NCBI RefSeq assembly: GCF_004785685.1
Contig: NZ_SRPF01000002.1
Coordinates: 1,008,391 to 1,072,390, forward strand
Length of the DNA stretch: 64,000 nucleotides
Direction of reading: 5' to 3'
Origin: Marinobacter confluentis
Lineage (GTDB): Bacteria; Pseudomonadota; Gammaproteobacteria; Pseudomonadales; Oleiphilaceae
The notes under the pieces: model-generated
Databases searched by the model: none
Seen by the model: only the letters and a program-made list of their open reading frames with translations
What the model was told of the DNA's origin: nothing
Part shown: positions 35,075 to 44,473 of the stretch, piece by piece
Position numbering within the stretch: position 1 is the first letter of the stretch
Layout: each line of letters starts with the position of its first letter
Position numbers and translations under genes: made by a program

Positions 35075-36366
35075 TTGGCATGATTATGTTCGGGGTCGCC
35101 CTGCTGATGCTGATGTTCGGCTTCCCGGTTGCCTTTACCTTTGGCGGTGTTGCGCTGTTCTTCGGGGTGTTTGCCGAAGGCATGGATCTGTTCGCCTTCA
35201 TGCCCTACCGGATCATGAGCGTCATGCAGAACACCACTCTCATGGCGGTACCCCTGTTTATTTTCATGGGTGTCGTGCTGCAGCGCACGAAACTGGCCGC
35301 ACAGTTGCTGACCTCCATGGGCCGCCTGTTCGGCGGACTGCCCGGTGGCCTGGCCATCTCCACGATTCTGGTGGGCGCGCTGCTTGCTGCCTCGACCGGT
35401 GTGGTAGGCGCCAGTGTGGTGGCCATGGGCCTGATTTCCCTGCCAGTCATGCTCGCCCACGGTTACGACAAACGGCTGGCCACGGGCACCATCTGTGGCG
35501 CCGGCACCCTGGGCCAGATTGTTCCTCCGTCCATCATCCTGATCATTCTGGGGGACGTACTGGGCCTTCCGGTAGGTGATCTGTTCAAGGCGGCGGTTCT
35601 ACCCGGTGTTGTGCTGATTGGTCTGTATATTGTCTATATTCTTATTCTCACCCGGTTCAGACCGGAGATGGCGCCAGCCATGCCAGACGACAACAACAAA
35701 TCCAGGAGCAAAGAGATACGTGACGCACTATTGGCGATCATCCCGCCACTGGCACTGATGGTTGTGGTCCTGGGCTCCATTTTTGCCGGTATCGCCACAC
35801 CCACTGAGTCATCTGCACTCGGCGGTGTCGGTGCGGTGATTCTGGCCCTGATCTATCGCCAGTTCTCGTTCAAGATGATCTGGGACGCCTCCAAGGACAC
35901 GGTCAAGGTAACCGCCATGGTATTCGCCATTCTGATTGGCGCGACCGCCTTCTCAATGGTGTTCAGCTACACCGGCGGTGATTATCTGCTGGAAGAGTGG
36001 ATGCTGGCGCTCCCGGGCGAGAAATGGGGTTTCGTTATCCTGGCCATGCTGGTCATTCTGGTGCTGGGTTTCTTCATCGACTTTGTGGAAATCTCCTTCA
36101 TCATCGTGCCCATTCTGGCGCCCGTGGCAGAAGCGTTGGGTATCAACATGCTGTGGTTTGCCATCCTGATTGCCATGAACCTGCAGACCAGCTTCCTGAC
36201 GCCCCCCTTCGGGTTCAGTCTGTTCTACCTCAAGGGGGTGTCGCCCCCGGAAGTGAAAACAACCGACATATACCGGGGTGTAATGCCCTTTATTCTGATA
36301 CAGATTGCCGTGCTGGCGGCAATCTTCATCATGCCGGAATGGTTCGGGATGAGCTCAAGCTACTGA
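35071..36366 (+). CDS. dctM: TRAP transporter, large permease subunit
   Basis: The 431-residue protein with about 12 helices is the DctM translocation subunit. It carries MGVVLQRTKLAAQLLTSMGR, the conserved GTICGAGTLGQIVPPSIILI segment, GIATPTESSALGGVGA and NLQTSFLTPPFGFSLFYLKG. It uses the sodium gradient to import the solute delivered by DctP. Confidence 0.95.
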   Translation: MIGMIMFGVALLMLMFGFPVAFTFGGVALFFGVFAEGMDLFAFMPYRIMSVMQNTTLMAVPLFIFMGVVLQRTKLAAQLLTSMGRLFGGLPGGLAISTILVGALLAASTGVVGASVVAMGLISLPVMLAHGYDKRLATGTICGAGTLGQIVPPSIILIILGDVLGLPVGDLFKAAVLPGVVLIGLYIVYILILTRFRPEMAPAMPDDNNKSRSKEIRDALLAIIPPLALMVVVLGSIFAGIATPTESSALGGVGAVILALIYRQFSFKMIWDASKDTVKVTAMVFAILIGATAFSMVFSYTGGDYLLEEWMLALPGEKWGFVILAMLVILVLGFFIDFVEISFIIVPILAPVAEALGINMLWFAILIAMNLQTSFLTPPFGFSLFYLKGVSPPEVKTTDIYRGVMPFILIQIAVLAAIFIMPEWFGMSSSY

Positions 36367-36428
36367 ACCGACCCTGATCCCCTCTGGCGGAATGACAAAC
36401 GCCAAACGTTTTCTATACTAAAGTCTAT

Positions 36429-37778
36429 ATGGAAACGGCCAGAGGGGATCATGGCACCATGCGCGACAGTACAGCCCGTAATACAGCGGATTACCGCAAC
36501 CAGCCCGAGAAAAAGCACTCCAACATGCTCGATCTGCCTCTTGAGGCAACCCAGGCAGACCGCGAGCCCCACAGCTATGAACGCTGGCTGATTGCCAAGC
36601 TGCTGCGCATGGCGGGCTCCCCGCCCATCCGCTTTGAACTCTGGAATGGCGAACAGGTAGAACTGGAAGGCACCCAGCCCCAATTCACCATCCGCCTGAA
36701 TGACCACAAAGCCCTCCTGACCCTGGTTTCCAACCCCAACCTTGCCTTTGGCGATCTTTACAGTGCCGGCAGGCTAGAGGTAACAGGCAACCTGCCAGAC
36801 CTGATGGAGGCGCTGTATCGCAATATTCATCAGGCGAAGCAGCAATGGCCCAAATGGCTTGAAGCACTGTGGCGCAACCATAACCCCCGTTCGACTGGGC
36901 TCACGGAAGCTCGGGAGAACATCCATCATCACTACGATCTTGGCAACGATTTTTACAGGCTGTGGCTGGACACGGCTGAAATGCAGTACACCTGCGCCTA
37001 TTACGAAACACCGGAACTGACCCTGGAACAGGCCCAATTGGCCAAACTGGAACACGTCTGCCGTAAGCTGCGATTGAAACCCGGCATGATCGTAGCGGAG
37101 GCAGGCTGCGGCTGGGGCGGTCTGGGCCGATATATGGCACGGGAATACGGCGTCAAAGTCCACGCCTACAATATTTCAAAGGAACAGCTTGACTACGCGC
37201 GGGAAGAGGCGAAGCGCCAGAACCTGGACCACCTGATCGACTACATTGAAGACGATTACCGCAATATCGATGGCCAGTACGACGCCTTCGTCTCCGTTGG
37301 CATGCTCGAACACGTCGGCAAGGACAACTTCCCGGCCATGTCCGACCTGATCCGCCGGGTACTGAAACCCGACGGCCTGGCGCTGCTCCACAGCATTGGG
37401 CGAAATCGCCCGATGCTGATGAACGCCTGGATTGAAAAGCGCATCTTCCCGGGGGCCTACCCCCCAAGCATTTCCGAATTCATGGGCATCTGCGAGCAGG
37501 GAGACTTTTCGGTACTGGATGTAGAGAACCTGCGCCTGCACTACGCCATGACACTGGCCCACTGGATGGAACGATTCCAGCAGCACCGCCAGACAATCAC
37601 CGATCTGTACGACGAAAACTTCACCCGAGCCTGGGAAATGTATCTGGCCGGTTCAATTGCGGCTTTTCGCGCCGGTTCCCTGCAGTTATTCCAGGTGGTG
37701 TTTACCCACGGGTCGAATAATCAGTTGCCACAGAGCCGTCGCGACCTTTACCAGAGCCCGGCCGCTCCAGAGGCATAA
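36429..37778 (+). CDS. cfa: Cyclopropane-fatty-acyl-phospholipid synthase-family methyltransferase
   Basis: The protein of 449 residues transfers a methyl group from SAM to unsaturated phospholipid chains. It shows HHHYDLGNDFYRLWLD, MQYTCAYYE, the SAM site VAEAGCGWGGLGRYMAREYG and the block SVGMLEHVGKDNF with its catalytic glutamate. N-terminal residues about 35-130 form the usual lipid-facing domain. Two in-frame ATGs (36459, 36525) are alternative starts. The flavoprotein gene that follows begins three bases after its stop. Confidence 0.9.
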   Translation: METARGDHGTMRDSTARNTADYRNQPEKKHSNMLDLPLEATQADREPHSYERWLIAKLLRMAGSPPIRFELWNGEQVELEGTQPQFTIRLNDHKALLTLVSNPNLAFGDLYSAGRLEVTGNLPDLMEALYRNIHQAKQQWPKWLEALWRNHNPRSTGLTEARENIHHHYDLGNDFYRLWLDTAEMQYTCAYYETPELTLEQAQLAKLEHVCRKLRLKPGMIVAEAGCGWGGLGRYMAREYGVKVHAYNISKEQLDYAREEAKRQNLDHLIDYIEDDYRNIDGQYDAFVSVGMLEHVGKDNFPAMSDLIRRVLKPDGLALLHSIGRNRPMLMNAWIEKRIFPGAYPPSISEFMGICEQGDFSVLDVENLRLHYAMTLAHWMERFQQHRQTITDLYDENFTRAWEMYLAGSIAAFRAGSLQLFQVVFTHGSNNQLPQSRRDLYQSPAAPEA

Positions 37779-37780
37779 CA

Positions 37781-38884
37781 ATGGAATACTATGATCTGAT
37801 CATCGTTGGCGCAGGGCCATCTGGCTCCACCCTGGCCAACGCTCTGCGCAACAGCGGCAAACGCGTGTTGATTGTGGACAAGCAGACCTTCCCCCGGGAC
37901 AAAACCTGCGCCGGTTGGGTAACACCCACGGTCATGGAAAGCCTTAACGTCAACCTGGACGATTACAGTCGTGGCCGAACGCTTCAGCCCATCAGCCAGT
38001 TCCGCATTGGCATGATGGGCCAGCCGGCGGTGGAGAATGATCACGGTGAAGTTGTCAGCTATGGCATCCGCCGCTGCGAGTTCGACGCCTACCTGCTGGA
38101 CCGGGTAGATTCGCCCAAAGCGCTCGGAACGGCGGTCAAGAGTGTTGAGCGGGACGGCGGCAACTGGGTTGTAAACAGTACCTGGCAAGCACCCCTGATT
38201 GTCGGCGCCGGAGGCCATTTCTGCCCGGTTGCCAAACTGCTTGGTGACGGCCCGGGCGCCCACGAAACGGTGGTCGCGGCCAAGGAAGTGGAATTCCAAA
38301 TGACGCCAGATCAGGCCCAGCGGTGCCAGGCCCGTGGCGATACCCCGGAACTCTGGTTCTGCAAAGACCTGAAAGGCTACGCCTGGGTATTCCGCAAGGG
38401 GGACTTTCTCAACATTGGCCTGGGCCGCGAAGACAACCACAAACTGAACGACCACCTGAACGCCTTCGTCTCCGAAATGAAAGCCAGCGGCCGCATACCG
38501 GATGACCTACCGGGCCGCTTCAAGGGCCACGCTTATCTGCTGTATGACCACGCCGAACGACCACTGGTTGATGACGGGCTTATGCTGATTGGCGATGCGG
38601 CTGGTCTGGCGTATACCCAGAGCGGTGAGGGTATTCGCCCCGCCATCGAATCTGCACTCATGGCCGCCGATCTGATCTGGGGCCTGGAAGAGTTTTCGGC
38701 GCAATCACTGCAACCCTACGGTGAAGCCATCGCCCGCCGCTTCGGCAATCGCAGCGAAAATCAGAAAGCTGGATTTCAGGTACCAAACTGGGTAAAAATG
38801 CCTATAGCGAGTACACTGATGCGCTCCCACTGGTTTACCCGAAAAGTGGTAACTGAAAAGTGGTTCCTGCACCAGGAGTCCTGA
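37781..38884 (+). CDS. FAD-dependent oxidoreductase, geranylgeranyl-reductase family
   Basis: The 367-residue protein starts with an FAD-binding Rossmann motif (YDLIIVGAGPSGSTLANAL), then DKQTFPRDKTCAGWVTP and, near residue 270, the second flavin block LMLIGDAAGLAYTQSGEGI. Such enzymes reduce isoprenoid or unsaturated lipid chains. The gene starts three bases after the Cfa-like gene, so a joint role in modifying membrane lipids is plausible (for example reducing a methylene intermediate to a branched chain), but this is inference. Confidence 0.85.
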   Translation: MEYYDLIIVGAGPSGSTLANALRNSGKRVLIVDKQTFPRDKTCAGWVTPTVMESLNVNLDDYSRGRTLQPISQFRIGMMGQPAVENDHGEVVSYGIRRCEFDAYLLDRVDSPKALGTAVKSVERDGGNWVVNSTWQAPLIVGAGGHFCPVAKLLGDGPGAHETVVAAKEVEFQMTPDQAQRCQARGDTPELWFCKDLKGYAWVFRKGDFLNIGLGREDNHKLNDHLNAFVSEMKASGRIPDDLPGRFKGHAYLLYDHAERPLVDDGLMLIGDAAGLAYTQSGEGIRPAIESALMAADLIWGLEEFSAQSLQPYGEAIARRFGNRSENQKAGFQVPNWVKMPIASTLMRSHWFTRKVVTEKWFLHQES

Positions 38885-38915
38885 CTCCACCGTATCCCCA
38901 CTGCCAAGACCGCCC

Positions 38916-40112
38916 ATGACCATTGACGTACAGGCCCTCTTTCCCAAACTGGTCAATCTGCTGCTGGACACGGTCTTTCTGGTCGACGAGTCAAACCACA
39001 TCGTCTTTGTCAGCGATGCCTGTCATTCTCTGCTGGGCTATCAGCCTGAAGAAATGATCGGGCGCCCCATTCTGGACTTTATCCACCCGGATGATCTTGA
39101 AGCCACCAGGGCTTCTGCCCAGCGCATTATGAATGGCCTACCGCACAACGACTTTGAGAATCGATACCTCCACAAGGAAGGCCGTGTGGTACATATCCTC
39201 TGGTCGGCTCGCTTGTACGAAGAGGAACGGTTGCGAATTGGCGTTGCCCGCGATGTGACCGCCCTGCGCCGGGCTGATCAGACCCGCAACGCTCTTTACC
39301 GGATTTCCGAAGCGGCCCACGCGGCAGATAACTTTGACAGCCTTTGCATCGGGGTGAAAAAGGTCATCGCGGAACTATTCCCCAAAGACAGGCTGAACCT
39401 GGAGTTCCACGACGCTGAAACCTCCGCCCTGCCGGCTCCTGAATCAGGGCAACAACGGTCTGACCGCGTGGTGGATATTCTGCTGGTTTCGAAGAACGCC
39501 ACACTGGGCAGGCTCACCCTTGAAAAAACCGTTCCCCAGGCCGCCTTTGACGATAAAGACAGGGAACTGCTCGAGTTCGTGGCAACCCAGGTGGCCGCCA
39601 TGGTTGAGCGAAAAAAGGCCGAAGAAACCCTGCGTTTCATGGCCCACCACGACCCGCTGACCGGCCTGACCAACCGGGCCCTGTTCTACGACCGACTGGA
39701 GACCGCCCTGCGCACCGCCAGCCGCAACAACAGCCGGCTGGCATTGTTGTACCTGGACCTGAACGAATTCAAACGCATCAATGACACCTGGGGCCATGAA
39801 GCCGGGGATGAGGTACTCCGGGCCGTGGCTCAGCGGCTGGAAGCGGGAACAAGACAGAGCGATACCATCGGGCGCATGGGTGGCGACGAATTCACGGTAC
39901 TGTTAAACGATATTCCGGACGCGGCGGCCGTTGTCGAGGCAGCCGCCGAAAAAATCCGCGACATCCTTGCCAAGCCAATCGACTTTGCGGGACAGAGTTT
40001 CAGCATTACGTCCAGTATTGGCGTCGCCCTTTATCCTGAAGACGGCGATACCGCCCGGCAACTACTGATCAGGGCCGACACCAACATGTACCTGAACAAA
40101 CACGGAGCCTGA
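38916..40112 (+). CDS. PAS-GAF-GGDEF diguanylate cyclase
   Basis: The 398-residue soluble protein has an N-terminal PAS domain (NLLLDTVFLVDESNHIVFVSD, LLGYQPEEMIGRPILDF), a GAF-like middle (about residues 130-235) and a GGDEF domain. The active site is RMGGDEFTVLL with an RQSD inhibitory site five residues earlier. It should make cyclic-di-GMP in response to a small ligand or redox signal. No EAL domain is present. Confidence 0.9.
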   Translation: MTIDVQALFPKLVNLLLDTVFLVDESNHIVFVSDACHSLLGYQPEEMIGRPILDFIHPDDLEATRASAQRIMNGLPHNDFENRYLHKEGRVVHILWSARLYEEERLRIGVARDVTALRRADQTRNALYRISEAAHAADNFDSLCIGVKKVIAELFPKDRLNLEFHDAETSALPAPESGQQRSDRVVDILLVSKNATLGRLTLEKTVPQAAFDDKDRELLEFVATQVAAMVERKKAEETLRFMAHHDPLTGLTNRALFYDRLETALRTASRNNSRLALLYLDLNEFKRINDTWGHEAGDEVLRAVAQRLEAGTRQSDTIGRMGGDEFTVLLNDIPDAAAVVEAAAEKIRDILAKPIDFAGQSFSITSSIGVALYPEDGDTARQLLIRADTNMYLNKHGA

Positions 40113-40155
40113 GGCCGCCCCGCTCATACAGGCCAGGGCAGCGCTCAAGGTTGGC

Positions 40156-40584
40156 TTATTTGGCGGTAATGGTAGACATCACCAGCTTGCCATCTTTCTT
40201 GATCGGGCCATCTTCTTTGGCGCCGAGGGTGTATTCGAAAACGCCGGTTTTCATGCCGCCTTCCTCGCTGTGCACCATCAGCATCAACATGTCACCGGAA
40301 GCCACTTCCTCAGTCAGAATGGCGGCGACATCTTCGGTCATGCCCTTCTTGATGGGCGCGTGACCAACCACCGGGCCGGGCTTCATGGCTTCGTCAGTGC
40401 GGTGCACCACCAGCCAGCCGTTGGCGCCTGTATTTACCTTGTCGGCAGTCACCGTTCCGTCAGCAACGGACTGATCTTCAGCCCAGACCTTGTCTTCGCC
40501 ATGGCCTGCCTGGGCCATACCTGTAGCCATCGCACCGGAAACCAGTGCTGCCATCAATGCGGTGGTTTTTAGTTGCTTGTTCAT
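40156..40584 (-). CDS. Secreted DUF7282-like protein
   Basis: The 142-residue protein has a signal peptide (MNKQLKTTALMAALVSGAM, cleaved near MAQAG) and a compact beta-rich domain similar to DUF7282. Marker segments are GWLVVHRTDEAMKPGPVVGHAPI and MLMLMVHSEEGGMKTGVFEY. It lies downstream of an ECF sigma and anti-sigma pair on the same strand. A candidate ECF-type promoter precedes it, so it may be a target of that sigma factor. Function is unknown. Confidence 0.65.
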   Translation of the reverse strand: MNKQLKTTALMAALVSGAMATGMAQAGHGEDKVWAEDQSVADGTVTADKVNTGANGWLVVHRTDEAMKPGPVVGHAPIKKGMTEDVAAILTEEVASGDMLMLMVHSEEGGMKTGVFEYTLGAKEDGPIKKDGKLVMSTITAK

Positions 40585-40646
40585 TGCATTCTCCTTGCTG
40601 TGGTTTTTCCCGTTCGTCCAGTCACTCGGAACGGGTTAACCACAGC

Positions 40647-40672
40647 TACGGGTGATGCAATGGAAAAGTTTC
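40647..40672 (-). promoter_or_regulatory. Candidate ECF sigma promoter before DUF7282 gene
   Basis: On the minus strand, GAAAC is followed by CGTA after a 17-base spacer, the pattern of many ECF promoters. It would start transcription about 55 bases before the secreted protein gene. This is a motif match only. Confidence 0.4.
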
Positions 40673-40687
40673 AGCCCAGGCGCCCTT

Positions 40688-41422
40688 TCACGGATTATCG
40701 CCCTGAGCATCGTCACCAGTCGGGTAAAGGTAGCCGTGGATGGCCGGGCTGGTAGGCTGGCCAGTGGGCGAGCCGCCCGGTGGCTCAACGCTGATACCGA
40801 AGGTGGCCTCACGCAGCAGGTCCGGGTCGTACTGGCTGAGGGCCGCTTCATCAAGCTGGAACTGATCACCCAGCACACCGACGGAGCGGGGGTTGGGGCC
40901 GAGCTCGTCAGCCTTGATCCACAACTGATAGGACTTGTCAGGCTTGGCCTCCGCGGTCACCGGCCGAATGTTGACCTGGCGCTGTTCCAGGTCAACGGTC
41001 AGCAGAAACGCGGGCTGCTGATCGTCATGCTGGAACACCGCCACAAAGGATTCCGATGACGGCTGGGGCTGGACCGTCAGCACCGCCACCAGCACCAGGG
41101 CAGCAGCAGAGGCTACTGCCGTGCTCCAGCGCCAGCGATTCAACTGGCGACGTAGGGCAACTACGTTGCTGCCGGGGTTACTATTAGAGCTGCTGTCATT
41201 CCGCTCCAGCGCCCGCTCGATTCTACCGAACAGTTCAGGGCCGGGTTCAACCGGCTCAACGTCATCGACCAGATCAGCCAGGCGCTGCTCCCACTCAAGA
41301 ATGCGGGCCTCCAACGCCGGGTCCTGCTCGCGCCGGGCGTTAAGGGCGTTGCGCTCATCAACCGGCAGGGTTCCCAGCACATACTCGGCAATTTGCATGT
41401 CCAGATCGTCGCGCTCAATCAT
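40688..41422 (-). CDS. Anti-sigma factor, RskA family
   Basis: The protein of about 244 residues starts with an anti-sigma zinc-less helical domain (LDMQIAEYVLGTLPVDERNAL) and has one transmembrane helix (WSTAVASAAALVLVAVLTV, near residues 105-124) and a C-terminal RskA domain (KSYQLWIKADELGPNPRSVGVL). It should hold the ECF sigma factor at the membrane until a signal arrives. The ATG at 41422 overlaps the sigma gene's TGA (ATGA), so translation is coupled; upstream in-frame ATGs lie inside the sigma gene. Confidence 0.85.
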   Translation of the reverse strand: MIERDDLDMQIAEYVLGTLPVDERNALNARREQDPALEARILEWEQRLADLVDDVEPVEPGPELFGRIERALERNDSSSNSNPGSNVVALRRQLNRWRWSTAVASAAALVLVAVLTVQPQPSSESFVAVFQHDDQQPAFLLTVDLEQRQVNIRPVTAEAKPDKSYQLWIKADELGPNPRSVGVLGDQFQLDEAALSQYDPDLLREATFGISVEPPGGSPTGQPTSPAIHGYLYPTGDDAQGDNP

Positions 41423-41979
41423 GATTCCAGGCACCTCTTGATGTCCTGCAACGCACGGCGCAGCCATGTTTTCACAGTATTGACCGGCTGGCCAAACTGG
41501 CCGGCCAGATCGTCCCGGGACCAACCATTCAGGTACGCCAGGCGCACCATGTCCTGTCGTTCTTTTTCCAGTTGGTCAATGCAATGATTCAGTTGGTTCA
41601 CGGATTGCTGGTCTTCTACCTGTTGCTGCGCTGTCGTCTGACCACCGGGCACCTGGTCCAGCTGGTCGTCGTTAACGGTGCGGCCGGTGGGGTGCTTGCG
41701 CAGCTCATCGATAGCACTGTTCCGGGCGATGGATACCATCCAGGTAATTGGCGAGGACTTGTCTTCGTCAAACTGCCCTGCTTTTTGCCATACCTTCAGG
41801 TAGGCGTCCTGAATCACTTCTTCAGCCCAGGCCCGGTTATTAAGGATACGTAATACCACACCGAGAAGTTTCGGTGCGGTCGCCTGGTAAAGACTGGAAA
41901 AGGCGGCACGGTCCGCCTGGGCAACACGGGCGATCAGCTTGCTGATGCCCGCCGTGGATGTTGAAGGATCTGACTGCAT
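41419..41979 (-). CDS. ECF-family RNA polymerase sigma factor
   Basis: The 186-residue protein has sigma region 2 (AFSSLYQATAPKLLGVVLRIL, EEVIQDAYLKVWQKAGQFDE) and region 4 (LDQVPGG...RQDMVRLAYLNGWSRDDLAG, VNTVKTWLRRALQDIKRCL). It is followed, with overlap, by its predicted anti-sigma partner. The set with a secreted DUF7282 protein suggests an envelope stress response; the inducing signal is unknown. Confidence 0.9.
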   Translation of the reverse strand: MQSDPSTSTAGISKLIARVAQADRAAFSSLYQATAPKLLGVVLRILNNRAWAEEVIQDAYLKVWQKAGQFDEDKSSPITWMVSIARNSAIDELRKHPTGRTVNDDQLDQVPGGQTTAQQQVEDQQSVNQLNHCIDQLEKERQDMVRLAYLNGWSRDDLAGQFGQPVNTVKTWLRRALQDIKRCLES

Positions 41980-42033
41980 GAAGCGTACCGGAACAGATTT
42001 GAACTCACAGTGTAGGCGAAAATCAGGGCTTGT

Positions 42034-43335
42034 TCATTGACTCAGCCATTGCCGCATACCCTCGCCCAGGTAAACCTGGGGGTAGGACCAACTTTCCTCA
42101 TCCATGCCGATGTCTTCCTCCCAGCTGCGGATCTGCCGGGTGACCTGCTCAAACATGGCATCCGGCTCCGACAGTGACAGGCCAACGCTCTGGTAAACCG
42201 CTTTGGTAAACCACGTCATCTCGGAATCATCGCCGCAACCAAAGGAGGTACGGTCTTCCCTGGAGGAAGTCATTATCCAGGTGTCACTGCTTTTCAGTGA
42301 ATCAATCCACTGGCCCGAGAAACAGGCAGACACCACGATCAGTTTGCGTCGGGCTTGAAGGGGTTCCAGCATTTGAGCAAACGCCTGGGGCGACAGGTCA
42401 GGCAGGTCGAGCCCCGGCTGCTGGAAACTCAGCGCACCGTCACGAGCACCGTGGCTGACAAGGTGCACCACCAGCAGGTCTTCCTCCGGGTTCAGCTTCT
42501 GGTCCAGTGCTTTCAGGGCGGTGCTCACGGAAGGCCGGGTAGCCAGCGGGAAGGTTTCATAATCCCGGTGGTTGAGCAACATGATGGCGCGACTGTCCAC
42601 ATCAAACAGCGTCTGCACGCCATTCCTGGCAACCTTGATGTCCCGCATAAACACCGATTCGGTGCCATCACCGCCGACCGCCAGAAAATACGCATCGCTT
42701 TTCCCCGGCCGTTCCTGCGCCAGGCTGTTGATCTGATCGTTCAGACGCTGTTGATCCTCAGCAAGAATGGTTTCGGTCAGCGGCTCTGGTTGTGTTTGAG
42801 CGGCTGGTGCGTCAGCGCTCTCGTCAGTGCCGCCTTCTTCACCACCAACAAACTCGCCCTTTTCCCAGGTGCCGGACAGCCGACCTGCCCCTTCCCATTC
42901 ATCCACATAGGCGTAGGTGCCTTCGCCGTGGTAATCCCAGTCCTCGAACTCGCCCTGATAGGTGCCATAATCGGTGATATGACGGCCCTCAACCGGCTGG
43001 CCTTCCAGAAACTCGGCGACATACAGGCCACCCGGATACAGATAGCGGCCCTGGCCGGACATCATCCCCTGCCGGAATTGCCCCTCATAACGCCAGCCCG
43101 TGGGGGATTCAATTTCACCCTCGCCATGCCAGTAGCCGTTCTGGAACTCCCCACGGTAAACCTTGCCGCTGGGAAACTCCTGGGTACCCTCACCGTGGAA
43201 TAATCCGTCAACGATGCCGCCGGAATACACGCTGCCATCAGGCAGGCGCGCGTCGGGCGCGATCAATTCAGCCGTGTCGCAGGCGGTAAGTAACATCAGA
43301 GCAACCAGCGGCAGCATACTAATCGGGCCGCCCAA
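42034..43335 (-). CDS. Caspase-like C13-family peptidase lipoprotein with MORN repeats
   Basis: The C-terminal half is a C13/legumain-like caspase fold with a His-Cys dyad: histidine in VHLVSHGARDG and cysteine in VVSACFSGQW. The N-terminal half has about six MORN repeats (VYSGGIVDGLFHGEGTQEF, KVYRGEFQNGYWHGEGEIE and similar). A TTG at 43335 has a perfect AGGAGG site six bases before it. It begins MGGPISMLPLVALMLLTAC, a clean lipoprotein signal, so it is preferred over the ATGs at 43377 and 43359. The protein is predicted to be lipid-anchored in the envelope. The substrate is unknown. Confidence 0.8.
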   Translation of the reverse strand: MGGPISMLPLVALMLLTACDTAELIAPDARLPDGSVYSGGIVDGLFHGEGTQEFPSGKVYRGEFQNGYWHGEGEIESPTGWRYEGQFRQGMMSGQGRYLYPGGLYVAEFLEGQPVEGRHITDYGTYQGEFEDWDYHGEGTYAYVDEWEGAGRLSGTWEKGEFVGGEEGGTDESADAPAAQTQPEPLTETILAEDQQRLNDQINSLAQERPGKSDAYFLAVGGDGTESVFMRDIKVARNGVQTLFDVDSRAIMLLNHRDYETFPLATRPSVSTALKALDQKLNPEEDLLVVHLVSHGARDGALSFQQPGLDLPDLSPQAFAQMLEPLQARRKLIVVSACFSGQWIDSLKSSDTWIMTSSREDRTSFGCGDDSEMTWFTKAVYQSVGLSLSEPDAMFEQVTRQIRSWEEDIGMDEESWSYPQVYLGEGMRQWLSQ

Positions 43336-43472
43336 ACGGAGCCTCCTTTCAACGTTCATGCTTCTGATCCCATTCAAGCGTGATGATTGCCGCCAATCAT
43401 AGTGCCTTTCTGTCCCCGGCGAAACGGCTCAGCCGGCCAGCGCACCATGGAAACTGCCCGTTCGCCAAACAC

Positions 43473-43498
43473 AAAAAGGCCGGGCATGGCCCGGCCTT
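43473..43498 (-). terminator. Terminator after porin gene
   Basis: On the minus strand the perfect stem AAGGCCGGGC / GCCCGGCCTT is followed by thymines. It lies about 37 bases beyond the porin stop codon. Confidence 0.85.
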
Positions 43499-43534
43499 CT
43501 GACGTGCGGCTGAGTTTCTAATCTCAACGGATCA

Positions 43535-44473
43535 TCAGAACTTTACGCGCATACCGGCCAGGAAGCCCAGATCGGTATTGTCTTCGTCAGTGTCTGCCAC
43601 TTCAGCAAAGGCACTGACATTTTTGTGCTGCGGGAACTTGTAGGTCACGTTGGCGTACCAGCCGGTAATGTCATCTACATTGTCTTCTTCCTGATTCTGC
43701 ATGCCCAGGGCAACACCGGTGGTGTTGGTGATGTCGAAGGTTGCGGCCACGTTCAACAGCGATATTTCAACATCGGTGTTGGTGTCGTCGGTGCTGCTGT
43801 AGTCGGCGCCCAGCGAAGCGATACCGAAATCATAGGAAGCGCTCACGCCGTAGGTGTCCAGGGAATCCTGTGCCAGCGGGGTGTAGGTCTGGTAAGCCGC
43901 CGCCAGGGCCAGGCCGGCGATTTCTGTAGCAGCAAACAGGTCGGTGTATTCGCCGGTAATGCCCTGCTTGTTCTCTGCTTCCAGTTCGTGACTCAGCACC
44001 AGGTAAACGGTATCCAGATCAACGTCGAAACGGATGGTATCGTCACCGTCAGTCGCGATGTCGTCATAACGGTCTTCAGCCAGAGGCGTTTCATAAGCTT
44101 CTTCAATACCAAACTCGTCAGAAGCGAAGTTCTGCTTGCCCAGAGAGCCGGAAACCGCGCCATACTGAAGGCCAACGTAGGCTTCTTCCATCGGTTCCTC
44201 AGTGCCACCGTCATTGGCGTGGTCTTTGAAGTCCAGATCAACACGACCGAAGGCCTTCATGTTGTTGCCCAGGTCGTAGCTGATGTAGTTCTTCAGCTCC
44301 AGGTCGTCATAGTCAACGTACAGATCTTCGTCGTCACCAATGTTCTGACGCAGTTGAACCTGAAAATCACCGTTGAGCTTGTAGGTCAGGCCGTCTTTTT
44401 CGTAGATGGTGGCTGCGTTAACCGAACCTGCGGCTACAGAGGACATGGCAACAGCCAGAAGAAGCTTTTTCAT
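43535..44473 (-). CDS. Gram-negative porin
   Basis: The 312-residue outer-membrane protein has a signal peptide (MKKLLLAVAMSSVAAGSVNA) and a mature part built of alternating beta-strand segments and acidic loops, ending in the C-terminal aromatic residue RVKF. It starts with ATIYEKDGLTYKLNGDFQVQL, typical of general porins. The loops are rich in Asp and Glu. Specificity is unknown. A possible small RNA on the same strand lies just upstream. Confidence 0.9.
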   Translation of the reverse strand: MKKLLLAVAMSSVAAGSVNAATIYEKDGLTYKLNGDFQVQLRQNIGDDEDLYVDYDDLELKNYISYDLGNNMKAFGRVDLDFKDHANDGGTEEPMEEAYVGLQYGAVSGSLGKQNFASDEFGIEEAYETPLAEDRYDDIATDGDDTIRFDVDLDTVYLVLSHELEAENKQGITGEYTDLFAATEIAGLALAAAYQTYTPLAQDSLDTYGVSASYDFGIASLGADYSSTDDTNTDVEISLLNVAATFDITNTTGVALGMQNQEEDNVDDITGWYANVTYKFPQHKNVSAFAEVADTDEDNTDLGFLAGMRVKF

